Positions 44,521 through 54,913 are shown, numbered from the stretch's first letter. The stretch is DNA of 64,000 nt from Bacteroidetes bacterium UBA4416 (GCA_002390745.1 DGQK01000063.1:1-64000), one strand, 5' to 3'. The notes: generated from the sequence alone by a model not told the origin. Made by a program: numbers and translations.

Positions 44521-44578
44521 GAGTATTGAGATGTGAGATTGTGAAGCAGAAAAAAACTGATCTCTTATCTCAATACTC
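44521..44578. repeat. Intergenic hairpin between phoH-like and MazG-like genes
   Basis: GAGTATTGAGAT (44521-44532) pairs perfectly with ATCTCAATACTC (44567-44578), with 34 bases between. The loop also repeats GTGAGATTGTGA. The hairpin ends 18 bases before the MazG-like ATG and has no T run. Confidence 0.6.
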
Positions 44579-44596
44579 CTATCTAAAAATCTAACT

Positions 44597-44923
44597 ATGA
44601 CTCTCCAACAAGCCCAGCAACAGGTCGATGCCTGGATCAAACAGTACGGAGTACGCTATTTCAGCGAGCTTACCAATATGGCCATGCTTACCGAGGAAGT
44701 GGGTGAAGTGGCCCGTATCGTGGCGCGCCGCTATGGCGAACAAAGCGAAAAAGAATCGGATAAGAACAAGGACCTGGGCGATGAGCTGGCGGATGTGCTC
44801 TTCGTCCTGATATGCCTCGCCAACCAAACCGGCGTTAACCTGGAGGAAGCCCTGAAAAAAAATCTTGATAAAAAAACAGGGCGGGATTCGGAACGACATC
44901 TCAACAATGAAAAACTGAGGTGA
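44597..44923 (+). CDS. MazG-like nucleotide pyrophosphohydrolase
   Basis: A 108-aa protein with the MazG core: MLTEEVGEVARIVARR (EExxE metal-binding motif) and DLGDELADVLFVLICLAN (ExxD). Such enzymes hydrolyse NTPs or dNTPs to monophosphates and pyrophosphate. It is a short single-domain form, similar in size to MazG-like NTP-PPases. It lies downstream of the phoH-like gene, separated by a hairpin. Confidence 0.9.
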   Translation: MTLQQAQQQVDAWIKQYGVRYFSELTNMAMLTEEVGEVARIVARRYGEQSEKESDKNKDLGDELADVLFVLICLANQTGVNLEEALKKNLDKKTGRDSERHLNNEKLR

Positions 44924-44996
44924 TTATCCCGGAATAACCAGCCATATAAACTTCGTTTATTTTTAATATATTCATGTTTTCTAAAAACAATAAAAC

Positions 44997-46526
44997 ATGA
45001 AACACATCTACCTGCGATTTCTTACAGGATTTTTATTAATTGCTTCATCAGCATCCAACCTGAAAGCCCAGACTGTTTGCGACCCTTCGGGCAACCTGGT
45101 CATTTTCACCAACTACGATGGAGGAGAAATGACCATCGACGTGGATGTGAATATTCCCAATTTAAAGATCGGCATCTGCTCGTATGAGGCGGTGAGGGTA
45201 AATATTGCAGGTACTTTCTCTGCCAACGTTACCCAGGTAATTTATGCCGGCTATAACAACAGCCCTAATACAAACTGCACTCCCAACGTGAGTACCACAA
45301 GCGTTAGCGGTGTTTCTTCCGGCATCGTCACCATCAACTTTGCGCCTCCGGCCGGCTACAGCAATCCTAATGGCTATGGTTCTGTCATTTGCGGTTACAG
45401 CTGCAATACCACTTCCAGCCAGGGTGGATGTAATACCCCCGACCAGATCGCCTACTATTTTACGCAACAAACCGGTGGAACCCTGCGCTTCCAGTTTCTG
45501 CAATATGGCTGTTGGGCCAATGCCACCAAATCCATTTCCGGCGGCGGCAACTGCTGTGCCATGCCCTGCACGGTTCCGGCAGCACCGGCCAATACAACGG
45601 CAGCAGCTCAACAGGCCATCTGCGCCAATAAAACAACCACGCTCAGCGCAACAAGCACCGGCACCGTGAGCTGGTACGCATCGCCTACTTCTACCCTATC
45701 TCTCGGCACCGGCACAGCCTATGTAACTCCTGTCCTCGCCGCAGGAACTTATACCTACTATGCACAAACCAACACCAGCTGCGGTGTTAGCGCCACCCGC
45801 ACACCTGTAACCGTAACCGTAAACCCGGCGCCGACGGTAGCCGTCAACAGCGGATCGGTTTGCTCCGGACAATCCTTTACGACAACACCAACAGGCGCCA
45901 GTTCTTATACTTACTCAACCGGCTCAGCGGTTCTGACACCGTCGCTTACAACCATGCCGAGCTCCGTATATACCAATACAGTCACCGGGAGCAATGCACA
46001 AGGTTGTACAAACCAGGCCGTGTCAAGTATAACGGTTTACGCCTTACCGGTTTTAACGCTCACGCCTGCCAGCACGATAACCTGTGTCAACAGCGGAACC
46101 ATTAGCCTTACCGGTTCTACTGCGGGCGGTGTATACAGCGGCACACAGGTTTCGGCCAACAGCTTTAGCCCCGCCACTACCGGAACCTTTACGCCCGTAT
46201 ATTCCTACACGGCTTCTACAGGCTGCGCCAATACTGCGAGCGCCAGCATTGTAGTGAGTGCCTGCACGGGTATCGGCGCGCTTACCGGCCTCAAACCAAG
46301 CCTGAGCATCCACCCCAATCCGAATTCAGGAGAATTTGTTGTTGAATGGCCTAACGGTGCGGAAAAACACATCCGCGTGACCGACCTAAATGGCCGGTTG
46401 GTATACACAGGCAGCAGCGCGCAGGATAAAATCACTGTGAATATCGCTTCGCTGGCAAATGGTATGTATTACGTGCAGGTTCGGTCGGGCAATACGGATG
46501 AAACGATGAAGGTAATGAAACAGTAA
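44997..46526 (+). CDS. Secreted T9SS cargo protein with Ig-like repeats
   Basis: A 509-aa protein with a signal peptide (first 24 residues, ending LKAQ). The N-terminal ~190 residues are Cys-rich (GYSCNTTSSQGGCNTP and GGNCCAMPCTVP), then Thr/Ser/Val-rich Ig-like modules (about 200-430). Residues about 435-509 are a type A T9SS sorting domain: SIHPNPNSGEFVVEW, then VTDLNGRLVYTG and GMYYVQVRSG. It is likely a cell-surface adhesin or structural protein; a specific function is not evident. Confidence 0.85.
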   Translation: MKHIYLRFLTGFLLIASSASNLKAQTVCDPSGNLVIFTNYDGGEMTIDVDVNIPNLKIGICSYEAVRVNIAGTFSANVTQVIYAGYNNSPNTNCTPNVSTTSVSGVSSGIVTINFAPPAGYSNPNGYGSVICGYSCNTTSSQGGCNTPDQIAYYFTQQTGGTLRFQFLQYGCWANATKSISGGGNCCAMPCTVPAAPANTTAAAQQAICANKTTTLSATSTGTVSWYASPTSTLSLGTGTAYVTPVLAAGTYTYYAQTNTSCGVSATRTPVTVTVNPAPTVAVNSGSVCSGQSFTTTPTGASSYTYSTGSAVLTPSLTTMPSSVYTNTVTGSNAQGCTNQAVSSITVYALPVLTLTPASTITCVNSGTISLTGSTAGGVYSGTQVSANSFSPATTGTFTPVYSYTASTGCANTASASIVVSACTGIGALTGLKPSLSIHPNPNSGEFVVEWPNGAEKHIRVTDLNGRLVYTGSSAQDKITVNIASLANGMYYVQVRSGNTDETMKVMKQ

Positions 46527-46683
46527 AGTGGAATAACAATGCTGGTACGATGCTAAAAGCAGGCCCAGCGGTGTTGCAGTCCTGCTAAAATCTTCACGCA
46601 AAAGACCAGGTTGCCGGGCCAAAACTTTTTTACCTCCGTGTAACATATTCCGGTTTCAAACCGTTATATTCAAAATATTGAAT

Positions 46684-49600
46684 ATGGCGATCAGAACTAC
46701 CCTCTTTTTCTTCCTTTCTTTTTTGAGCATTCGGGCTTTGCAGGCTCAGGAGCCTGAATTTACAGCGCCTGTTGCCAAAAAGATCCCCAACCAGCTGATT
46801 ATTCATGGGGATACCACTATCGATCACTATTTCTGGCTGCGCGATAAGTACGCACCGGAAGTCATCAACCACCTTTACGCAGAGAATGCTTACGCCGATA
46901 ACGTGATGAAACAGAGTAGCTTTCTTCAAAAGGTCTTGTATGAAGAATTCAAATCGAGGCGAAAAGAGAGCTTTACATCGCGCCCCTCGAAGCGCAAAGG
47001 CTTTCTGTATTACAACCGCTATGAAAAAGGAAAGGACTATCCTGTTATGTGCCGGAAAAAGGACACCGCCAATGCTACGGAAACAGTCATCCTGGATATC
47101 AATAAGCTGGCAGAGGAGCAGCCTTATATCAATGTTTCCGGCTATAATATCAGCCCCGATCAACAATGGCTGTATTATGGCATCGATAGCAAAGGCAACC
47201 ATGTGCTGACCTATTACCTGAAGCACATTGGGAAAGATAGTGTATATACAAGTGAGAAGCTGGACCATGTGATGGCCATGATCTGGGCCGAGGATAATAA
47301 AACCATTTACTACACCAGGCCGGAAGATAAGACCTTACGGCAATACAGGGTATACCGGCACGTGATCGGAAGGCCGGCAGCGGAAGATGAGCTGGTATTT
47401 GAGGAAAACGACAAGACCTTCCAGATCGACATGCACCGCTCCTCGTCACGCCGGTATATTTTCTTCACCTCCGGAAAAACCAAATGCCGCGAGGGCTGGT
47501 ACATGCCTTCGGATGGAAGTGCTGTAAAACCCACGCTCTTCCTGAAACGGGAACCGGGTGTGATCTATACCCTCAACCACCTGGAAGGCGATGAATTTCT
47601 GATCACTACGAACCTCAATGCCATCAATTACCGCCTGGCAAAAACAAAGATCAGCCAGCCTGCGCCCACCAACTGGAAAGACATCATTCCCCACAACCCT
47701 AAGGTATTGCTGGAAGACGTGAGCTTTACCAAAGATTTTATGATTGTCGAGGAAAAGGAGAATGCGCAGGACCGGGTGAAGATCACCAACTTAAAAACCA
47801 ATGAAACGGAAATTCTGGATCCCGGACTCGGCCTTTACGAAATCTCCTTTGGCTTTGTGGATTATGATTATGAGACATCCTCGGCGATCGAGTTCAGCTA
47901 TTCCAATATGGTGACCCCTTACAGGACATTTTATTACAACTTAGTGAGCAAGGAAAAAAAGATCATCGAAGAAGATACCATCCTGGGCACATTTAAATCT
48001 TCTGACTATGAAACCAAACGCATTTACGCTCCTGCCCGCGACGGCGCTTCTGTGCCCATTACCTTAGTGTATAAAAAAGGGCTGAGCCTCAATGGCACTA
48101 ACCCTTGCCTGCTCTATTCCTACGGTTCATACGGAGCAACGAACTCTGCTGATTTTTCGACCAGCACCCTCAGCTATATCGACCGGGGCTTTGTGTATGC
48201 CCTGGCGCACATCCGCGGCAGCAACGACCTGGGCAATCAATGGTATGAAGACGGCAAGCTCTTTCATAAGAAAAATACGTTTACCGATTTTATCGACTGT
48301 GCCGAATACCTCATAGCGCAGGGCTATACCAATAAGAACCGCCTGGCCATCAATGGTGGAAGCGCCGGCGGCTTACTCATGGGAGCTGTGACCAACATGC
48401 GCCCTGACCTGTTCAAATGTGTAGTGGCCAATGTGCCTTTTGTGGATGTGATCAATACCATGCTGGATGAGAGCATTCCCCTCACCACCTTTGAGTTTGA
48501 GGAATGGGGAAATCCCAGGCAAAAAGACTATTACGACTATATGAAGTCTTACTCACCTTACGATAATGTGCAAAAAACAGCTTACCCCGATATCCTGGCA
48601 ACGGCGGGCTATAACGATTCCCAGGTAGGATACTGGGAGCCGGCCAAATGGGTTGCGAAGCTCAGGGAGCTGAAAACGGATACGAATTTACTGCTGTTCA
48701 AAACCAACATGGACGCCGGCCACGGTGGCGCATCCGGCAGATTTAATGCCTATAAGGAAGCGGCTTTCAATATGGCTTTCATCATGCGAAGCCTTGGCGT
48801 GAAGGAAAACTACATTACCGTGAAAGGTAAGATCGTAGACCAGAACGGCACCGAACTACCTTTTGTGAATGTGTACATCGAAGGCACAACGAACGGAACG
48901 ACTTCTAATGCCGATGGCGAATTTGCCCTCAACGTCAAAGAAGGCGATAACCTCACGCTGGCTTTCCAGACGCTGGGTTACGTGAAGCACAAAGAAAAGA
49001 TCGATATGAACACACAAACATCCGATCTCATCATACATATGAAATCGGAGAATGTTCAGCTCAAAGAGGTCATGATCAAAGGCAATTCCAAAGACCCTGC
49101 CTATGCCATCATGCGCGAAGCCATCAGGCGCCGAAAGGAGAACAAGGAAAAAGTGCAATCCTTCTCTGCCGATGTGTATATGAAAAGCACGGTGAGGCTT
49201 TTACAGATCCCTAAAAAGCTTCCTTTTTTCATTAACAAAAAAGACATGCCAGACAGTACGAATCTCGGTCTCATCTACATGTCGGAATCGGTAGCGAAGT
49301 ATTATACCCAGAATCCCGACCGTAAAAAAGAAGAGATGATCGCCAGTAAAGTGGCCGGGGAAAAGACCGGTTTTAGTTGGAACCGCGTGGAAGATGTATT
49401 CGTGAATTTCTATGAGCCATCGGTAAACATGGAGGGGTACTCCGAGCGCCCTTTTATTTCGCCGCTGGCAACGGGGTCCCTGTTGAGCTACAAATACAAA
49501 TACCTGGGGACGTTTTATGTGGATGCCAAGCCGGTGCATAAGATTGAGATCATCCCGAGGCGTAAGGGCGACCCGCTCTTTCATGGTGAAATGTATATCA

Positions 49601-51252
49601 ACGAAGGCGACAATTACCAGATCTTTTCCAGCGATTTGTTTATCACCAAGGATGCGCAGATCGATTTCGTAGATACCGTTCATATCAAGCAGGAAATGGT
49701 GAAAGTGAACGACAGTATCTGGGTACCTTTGCAAATGCAGATCTACAGCCACATCAAAGTGTTTGGCTTTGGAGCGACGGACCTGAGCACGGCAACCATC
49801 TCCAATTACCAGGTAAACCGAAGCTTCCCGAAGAAGTTTTTCAGCAACGAACTGTTCCGCATCGACGATCAGGCCAATAAGAAAGATACGAGCTACTGGT
49901 CGACCACAAGGCCGAGCATCTTGTCGCAGGAAGAATCGAAATACTACCAGAAAGGGGATAGCTTATTGAAACGCATGGAAAGCAAGGAATACATCGATTC
50001 GGTTTCCAAAGCCGACAGCAAATGGCGCTTCGGTCTGAACGGACTAAGTAAGCGTAACGCGGTCAAAGGAAGTTATTTTGGCACCAATCCCCTGCTCGAC
50101 ATCTTCAACTATAATACCGTAGAAGGCATCAACGCTACCGTCAGAACATTTTTCGACACAAGGAACAAGAATACCCGTACGCAGAAAGGCTTTGGCACGA
50201 TGCTGCATTATGGTGTGGATAATAAACTCTGGAGTGGCGGCGCTAACGGCTACTGGCTCTTCGATCCGAAAAGAAGCCAGAGCCTTGCAGTTACAGGAGG
50301 CCGCTACATGGAGCAGTTCAACAGCCATAACCCGATCAGCAGCTTGCTGAATACGGCTTATACCCTGCTCGATAAAAGCAATTACATGAAGCTGTACCAG
50401 AAAGACATGATCCAGCTGAATTACAACCGCGAGCTGGCGAACGGCCTGTATGGCAATGCCGATGTGCAGTACATGCACCGTGAAGCGATGATCAATCATA
50501 GTTTTTATTACTGGTATGGGGACGAGAACAAGCACTTCACCTCTAACAACCCCATGGTTAATGATGGGGCTTACAGCGAACTCAAAGCCTTTAACCCGGA
50601 AGATGTGCTGCAATTCAAATTAGGCTTTAAATTCATTCCTTTTGCCAAATACGAAAGCTACCCAACCCATAAGCGCATGCTCGAAACCAAATGGCCGGAA
50701 TTCTCACTGAATTATAAAAAAGGGATATCCCTCAACACAGGCGCTTTTAATTACGATTACCTTGAGCTTTCGATCGGCAAAGACATCGACCTGCGTGCCA
50801 TCGGCGCCTTTAAGTTTGATGTAAGCGGCGGCGCTTTCTTTAATAACAGCGGGATGAATTTCGCCGACTACAAGCATTTCAACGGCAACCAAACCGCTTT
50901 CCTGCTTAATCCACGCGCCTGGGAATTTTATGCTCCGGGCACCCGTACACAGATCTCCGAATTTCATGCCTTGGATTATTACACATACAGCACCAATACC
51001 AAATTCCTGGAGTACCACGTCTCGCATAATTTCCGTAGCTTTTTCATCGGGAAAATTCCTTTGCTGAGAAAGACCAAATTCTATGAGGTAGCGGGCATCA
51101 ACGGCCTCGTTACCGAAAACGGCAATTACAATGAAGTGTACGTTGGCCTCGACAAAATTCTTCAGGTCTTCCGATTCGATGTGGGAACAGCCGTCAACCA
51201 GAATAAAAAAATAAACCTCTTTTACCGCTTCGGCATCAGGCTGGAGTTATAG
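46684..51252 (+). CDS. Prolyl oligopeptidase fused to a DUF5686 outer-membrane barrel
   Basis: A 1522-aa fusion with a signal peptide (ends near ALQAQ). Residues about 25-705 are an S9A prolyl oligopeptidase/oligopeptidase B: S560 in GGSAGG, D645 in AGYNDSQV, H680 in DAGHGG, with the same spacing (85 and 35 residues) that I recall from E. coli PtrB. Directly after comes a carboxypeptidase-regulatory-like domain (about 710-790, TVKGKIVDQNGTELPFVNVYI), then a DUF5686-type region (about 800-1522) with barrel-like strands. Such DUF5686 proteins normally start with their own signal peptide. No stop or frameshift separates the halves. ATG 46684 is preferred over a TTG two codons upstream. Confidence 0.92.
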   Translation: MAIRTTLFFFLSFLSIRALQAQEPEFTAPVAKKIPNQLIIHGDTTIDHYFWLRDKYAPEVINHLYAENAYADNVMKQSSFLQKVLYEEFKSRRKESFTSRPSKRKGFLYYNRYEKGKDYPVMCRKKDTANATETVILDINKLAEEQPYINVSGYNISPDQQWLYYGIDSKGNHVLTYYLKHIGKDSVYTSEKLDHVMAMIWAEDNKTIYYTRPEDKTLRQYRVYRHVIGRPAAEDELVFEENDKTFQIDMHRSSSRRYIFFTSGKTKCREGWYMPSDGSAVKPTLFLKREPGVIYTLNHLEGDEFLITTNLNAINYRLAKTKISQPAPTNWKDIIPHNPKVLLEDVSFTKDFMIVEEKENAQDRVKITNLKTNETEILDPGLGLYEISFGFVDYDYETSSAIEFSYSNMVTPYRTFYYNLVSKEKKIIEEDTILGTFKSSDYETKRIYAPARDGASVPITLVYKKGLSLNGTNPCLLYSYGSYGATNSADFSTSTLSYIDRGFVYALAHIRGSNDLGNQWYEDGKLFHKKNTFTDFIDCAEYLIAQGYTNKNRLAINGGSAGGLLMGAVTNMRPDLFKCVVANVPFVDVINTMLDESIPLTTFEFEEWGNPRQKDYYDYMKSYSPYDNVQKTAYPDILATAGYNDSQVGYWEPAKWVAKLRELKTDTNLLLFKTNMDAGHGGASGRFNAYKEAAFNMAFIMRSLGVKENYITVKGKIVDQNGTELPFVNVYIEGTTNGTTSNADGEFALNVKEGDNLTLAFQTLGYVKHKEKIDMNTQTSDLIIHMKSENVQLKEVMIKGNSKDPAYAIMREAIRRRKENKEKVQSFSADVYMKSTVRLLQIPKKLPFFINKKDMPDSTNLGLIYMSESVAKYYTQNPDRKKEEMIASKVAGEKTGFSWNRVEDVFVNFYEPSVNMEGYSERPFISPLATGSLLSYKYKYLGTFYVDAKPVHKIEIIPRRKGDPLFHGEMYINEGDNYQIFSSDLFITKDAQIDFVDTVHIKQEMVKVNDSIWVPLQMQIYSHIKVFGFGATDLSTATISNYQVNRSFPKKFFSNELFRIDDQANKKDTSYWSTTRPSILSQEESKYYQKGDSLLKRMESKEYIDSVSKADSKWRFGLNGLSKRNAVKGSYFGTNPLLDIFNYNTVEGINATVRTFFDTRNKNTRTQKGFGTMLHYGVDNKLWSGGANGYWLFDPKRSQSLAVTGGRYMEQFNSHNPISSLLNTAYTLLDKSNYMKLYQKDMIQLNYNRELANGLYGNADVQYMHREAMINHSFYYWYGDENKHFTSNNPMVNDGAYSELKAFNPEDVLQFKLGFKFIPFAKYESYPTHKRMLETKWPEFSLNYKKGISLNTGAFNYDYLELSIGKDIDLRAIGAFKFDVSGGAFFNNSGMNFADYKHFNGNQTAFLLNPRAWEFYAPGTRTQISEFHALDYYTYSTNTKFLEYHVSHNFRSFFIGKIPLLRKTKFYEVAGINGLVTENGNYNEVYVGLDKILQVFRFDVGTAVNQNKKINLFYRFGIRLEL

Positions 51253-51290
51253 CGCCTATGATTACTGCGTTTTTATGCTTAACTTAGTCC

Positions 51291-52451
51291 ATGCGCTTTT
51301 TCATTGGTTTTCTGTTGCTTTCTTTCCGGGCTTTTTCTCAAAACAGTGCGATCATCGTGGATGAAAGGAATAAAGACATCGGCAGCCAGGAAAACATTTA
51401 TAAGGTGCGCGCCGATTATGTGATCCAGAATACGCTGGCGAAAAACCTCTACCTGCTGCGCGCCGACGCGGAGAAAGGCATCACGGTCCGGGCTTCCAAA
51501 AAAACAATGAAGCCCAATGATACCACGCTCATTGTCGTGGAATTTATTCCTGAGGCCACCGGGAAATTCAGCAAGCCTGTCAATCTTATCACAAGCGCCG
51601 AGGGGCAGCCGTTTCAACTGAGCTTATCGGGTACCATCAAATCCATTAAAACCGACGACAAAACCGCCTGCTTCTACTTTGGCAGGCCCAACCGTGCCGG
51701 CGTAAAGGAAACGCCGCCGATAGTGGTGTATGAAGATCATCCAAAACGGGACAACTCCAATAAGATCCCGGACAATACCGTGGCCGTTAATACGCCGAAG
51801 GTCACGCCGGAACCCATCATCCACGAAACGGAAAAGAAGCCGGCCGAAGCCACTAAGCCACAACCGATAAAAGACGAAAGTGTCCTTAGCCCGGAACTTT
51901 ACAAGCCCAACAACATTGTGTTCCTGGTTGATGTATCGAGCTCGATGAAAGACTCTACGAAGTTGGGAGTTCTTCAATATTCCATAAACTATTTAATTGA
52001 AAACCTGCGCCCGACAGATCGCGTAACGCTGATTTCCTACGCCGATTCCGTCAAGGTTCTGAAAGAGGGGCTGAGCGGCAATAACAAGGAAGAGTTGAGT
52101 GAAGCGGTGAGAAAGCTTAAGGCCCGCGGCCTTACCAAAGGCAATAAGGCTATTTTATTCAGCCTCGATAAAGCTTTACAGCATTACATCAGCGGAGGTA
52201 ATAACCAGATCATCCTGGCTACTGACGGCAAGTTCAGGTTCTACAGCGAAGATCAGCAAAAGTTCAGGTCTAAACAGGGCGATAAGCAGGTGTTGCTTTC
52301 TACTATTGCCTTTGGCGATGATAAGGATGCGATGAGCAACCTGAAGGATATCGCCTCCATTGGAAACGGGAATTTCATTCATATCAAGTCGAAGAACAAA
52401 GCCAAAGACCAACTATTGAATGAGATCAAAGAACACAGTTTGATCCGTTAA
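51291..52451 (+). CDS. Exported von Willebrand factor A domain protein
   Basis: A 386-aa protein with a signal peptide (MRFFIGFLLLSFRAFSQ). Residues about 18-110 are a DUF1573-like Ig fold domain, 110-200 a Pro/Lys/Thr-rich linker, and about 207-386 a vWA domain with the MIDAS DVSSS and ATDGKF motifs. The domain order fits a periplasmic or surface metal-dependent binding protein. It starts 38 bases after the fusion protein and could be cotranscribed. Its partner is unknown. Confidence 0.88.
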   Translation: MRFFIGFLLLSFRAFSQNSAIIVDERNKDIGSQENIYKVRADYVIQNTLAKNLYLLRADAEKGITVRASKKTMKPNDTTLIVVEFIPEATGKFSKPVNLITSAEGQPFQLSLSGTIKSIKTDDKTACFYFGRPNRAGVKETPPIVVYEDHPKRDNSNKIPDNTVAVNTPKVTPEPIIHETEKKPAEATKPQPIKDESVLSPELYKPNNIVFLVDVSSSMKDSTKLGVLQYSINYLIENLRPTDRVTLISYADSVKVLKEGLSGNNKEELSEAVRKLKARGLTKGNKAILFSLDKALQHYISGGNNQIILATDGKFRFYSEDQQKFRSKQGDKQVLLSTIAFGDDKDAMSNLKDIASIGNGNFIHIKSKNKAKDQLLNEIKEHSLIR

Positions 52452-52656
52452 TGGCTGTTTTCAACACCTGTTCCGGTTTCAACTTTAGGAATTTTCTCTG
52501 AAAGGCTATGGGCATACCCAGGATTTTCCGACAGATAATCATTCGTCGCATAGCGGCTGCTAAGTCATTTTCGCTGGCCGGCAGTGAAAATTCTGCCCTT
52601 GATTTTAAGGTCCTTTTAAGCCCGGTTCCAAATTTAGTTAAAGCCGGAATTTTGTG

Positions 52657-52686
52657 TTGGCATATTCAAATTTTAGTTTACATTTG
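52657..52686 (+). promoter_or_regulatory. Promoter of the small secreted protein gene
   Basis: TTG (52657-52659), 19 bases, then TACATTTG (52679-52686) give an excellent Bacteroidota promoter. Only eleven bases separate the -7 box from the ATG at 52698, so the leader is very short. Confidence 0.75.
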
Positions 52687-52697
52687 TTTCCGGCTTT

Positions 52698-53054
52698 ATG
52701 AAATTCTGCAAAACCACATATCTTTCTTTACTGTTCCTGTTTTGCTTTACCGCTTCATTCAGCGTTAATACCTTACAAAATCTCCGTACACCCCTTCATA
52801 AGGCCGATGCCTCACACAGCAAGTCCCATGCGGTTTCCACCAAAGAAGAGAGTACGTCTTCGGGCACTAACTTACTTCTCGAAAAGAACGAGAATGAAAG
52901 TGAAAAAAGCCTGCTTGTTCAATCCTTCTTATTGCCATTCTTTGGGTCCCTTTTCCATATCGGAAACGTTCAGCCAATCGTTTATTCTGCCCCACCTCTG
53001 GCAGAAAAACACACGAACCCTATCTACATAGAAGTTCGCAATTTTCGCATTTGA
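52698..53054 (+). CDS. Small secreted protein of unknown function
   Basis: A 118-aa protein with a signal peptide (hydrophobic LSLLFLFCFTASFS). The middle is low-complexity (Ser/Glu/Lys), with a hydrophobic patch near residues 75-90. The C-terminus ends in PPLAEKHTNPIYIEVRNFRI, a tail that looks conserved rather than random. I do not recognise the family. It has its own strong promoter and precedes two porin-like genes, so it may share a role with them, such as ion or nutrient uptake. Confidence 0.72.
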   Translation: MKFCKTTYLSLLFLFCFTASFSVNTLQNLRTPLHKADASHSKSHAVSTKEESTSSGTNLLLEKNENESEKSLLVQSFLLPFFGSLFHIGNVQPIVYSAPPLAEKHTNPIYIEVRNFRI

Positions 53055-53445
53055 TTCTTTTTAACCTGCCGCATGTTCATGTGGTGGTACCGGTCTGAGC
53101 CAGTGTTTTCAAACAGTGCCTGTCATACGAACCTGAATCGGCTAAGGGCACTCATTTTCTGAACGTCATTTAAAAAGATTAACCCACACTAACATGTTCA
53201 AGGCACCCGATACGCTGCGATTTTGAAACTGAGCCAGGCTCAAAACACCCTTGCCGGGTCCCGGCTGATTTTGGTATTTTATTTCATAGTTTTTTACCTT
53301 AATTAAGCCGGGGCTTTGGCAAGACCATTTCAAAAGCACATTGTTATTAAGATCTGTAAATTCCTGCAGGCTGATGCTCTTCTTTCGATACATTTAGGCA
53401 GTTTAACGCAACGGCAGCTCATCAGCTGCTGTTGGTAAAAAATAC
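53055..53445. other. Gene-free spacer before the porin gene
   Basis: The 391 bases contain no convincing gene on the plus strand. A 75-codon minus-strand frame (53166-53393) has an ATG, but its translation (with Asn/Gln/Lys-rich stretches) has no recognisable family and no visible promoter. A GC-rich palindromic patch CAGCTCATCAGCTG lies near 53414. I regard the region as regulatory or degenerate. Confidence 0.4.
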
Positions 53446-54840
53446 ATGATGAACCATTTTACACCTGCATTCATCCTGGGAGCGTTCTTGTCCTTAGGCA
53501 TTTCTACAGTATCCGCACAAAGTACCCCAACACCCGGCCAACGTTTTAAAGACGGCCTCAAAATATACCTGAGCGACGACAGTACCCGCTATGTGCAGGG
53601 TACCGGGCTTTCGCAAATATGGCTGAGGTACAACGACAATAATCCCGGCTCCACGGTTTCGGGCACCCCAAAAAAAGACGCTTTCGATGTAGGCCTGCGA
53701 CGAGTACGTTTCCAGGTGATGGGACAGGTCACCAAAAAGATCTTTTTCTACACCCAGTTCGGGCTTAACAATGTGAACAGTATTTCTGCCCGTAAGCCGG
53801 GGCTTTTTCTTCATGATGTCACCGCCGAGTATAACGTTTATGACAAGTATATAACGCTGGGAGCCGGCCTGAGCGGCTGGAACGGAACAGCACGTTATAC
53901 TTCTTCCGCAGTAGGAAGCATACTCGGGATGGACCTGCCTACCATTGAGGAACCTACCAATGATGTGAACGACCAGTTCGTGCGCCGGATGGGTGTGTAT
54001 GCCAAAGGGCAGATCGGAAGGCTGGATTACCGCGTTTCTGCTGCCAATCCATTTCCGGTGCAAACATCTGCTACAGCTCCCGGGGGCGCGGCCATTGCGC
54101 CTTTGAGCGGAACCAATACTGCGGCCTACTCTACCGAAGCGCCCGATATCATTTACCAGGGTTATGTGAAATGGCAGTTCCTTGATCGGGAAAGCAACCT
54201 TCTGCCCTATAGCGCGGGCTCCTACCTGGGAAAAAAACGGGTACTGAATATCGGAGGGGGCTTTGCGCATCAGAACAATGCCATGTGGTACAGACAGCCG
54301 GATCCTGCTGCCCCGGGGGGGATCGATACGGTTTCTACTCCCTTGCAGCAATTTGCCTTCGACGTGTTTTACGACTCCTACCTCGACAAGGATAAGCAAA
54401 ATGCCGTAACTGCCTACGCTGCTTTCCTGCACTATGATTTTGGCCCGAACTATATCCGCAATGCCGGCCCTATGAACGTTGCCAATGGCACCAATGCATC
54501 GGCAAGCTTCAACGGGCCCGGAAACGCAGTGCCCCTCATCGGCACCGGGCAGGTGGTGTATGCACAGGCAGCTTACCTGTTCCGAAAGGACCTGTTTGGC
54601 AAAAACGGCACCCTGCAACCCTATGCCTCCGGAAGCTATGCCAGTTATGAAAAATTAAAGGATCCTGTGCTTATCTGCAACCTGGGACTTAACTGGATCA
54701 TGGCAGGGCAAAACTCGAAACTATCCCTGGATTTCCAGAGCCGCCCGGTGTTCAACACCAATGTTCTCACAGGCGATATTTCGGAAACCAGATCTGCCCG
54801 CAGGGGGCAGCTTGTGTTGCAATACCAGATTGCATTTTAA
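53446..54840 (+). CDS. Porin-like outer membrane protein (phosphate-selective porin O/P type)
   Basis: A 464-aa protein with a signal peptide (ending near TVSAQS). The rest is a 16-strand-like succession: DGLKIYLSDDSTRYVQGTGLSQIWLRYNDN, KDAFDVGLRRVRFQVMG, then GLFLHDVTAEYNV and a C-terminal LVLQYQIAF ending in Phe. This fits OprO/OprP-like porins. The substrate is not determined. It is followed by an OprB-like gene. Confidence 0.8.
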   Translation: MMNHFTPAFILGAFLSLGISTVSAQSTPTPGQRFKDGLKIYLSDDSTRYVQGTGLSQIWLRYNDNNPGSTVSGTPKKDAFDVGLRRVRFQVMGQVTKKIFFYTQFGLNNVNSISARKPGLFLHDVTAEYNVYDKYITLGAGLSGWNGTARYTSSAVGSILGMDLPTIEEPTNDVNDQFVRRMGVYAKGQIGRLDYRVSAANPFPVQTSATAPGGAAIAPLSGTNTAAYSTEAPDIIYQGYVKWQFLDRESNLLPYSAGSYLGKKRVLNIGGGFAHQNNAMWYRQPDPAAPGGIDTVSTPLQQFAFDVFYDSYLDKDKQNAVTAYAAFLHYDFGPNYIRNAGPMNVANGTNASASFNGPGNAVPLIGTGQVVYAQAAYLFRKDLFGKNGTLQPYASGSYASYEKLKDPVLICNLGLNWIMAGQNSKLSLDFQSRPVFNTNVLTGDISETRSARRGQLVLQYQIAF

Positions 54841-54913
54841 CGAACATCATGGCGCGTAGTTTACTGTAATATTCCCCGATGCCCTCTGATATGAATACAG
54901 AATCTATAAGCTG

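Noticed and set aside
46684..51252. Fusion explained by a missed stop or frameshift
   Set aside because: The junction is in frame with no ambiguous tract in the listed sequence and the catalytic spacing is intact; only read data could change this.
53166..53393. 75-codon open frame on the minus strand
   Set aside because: No recognisable family, no promoter or coupling to a neighbour; kept only as part of the gene-free spacer.
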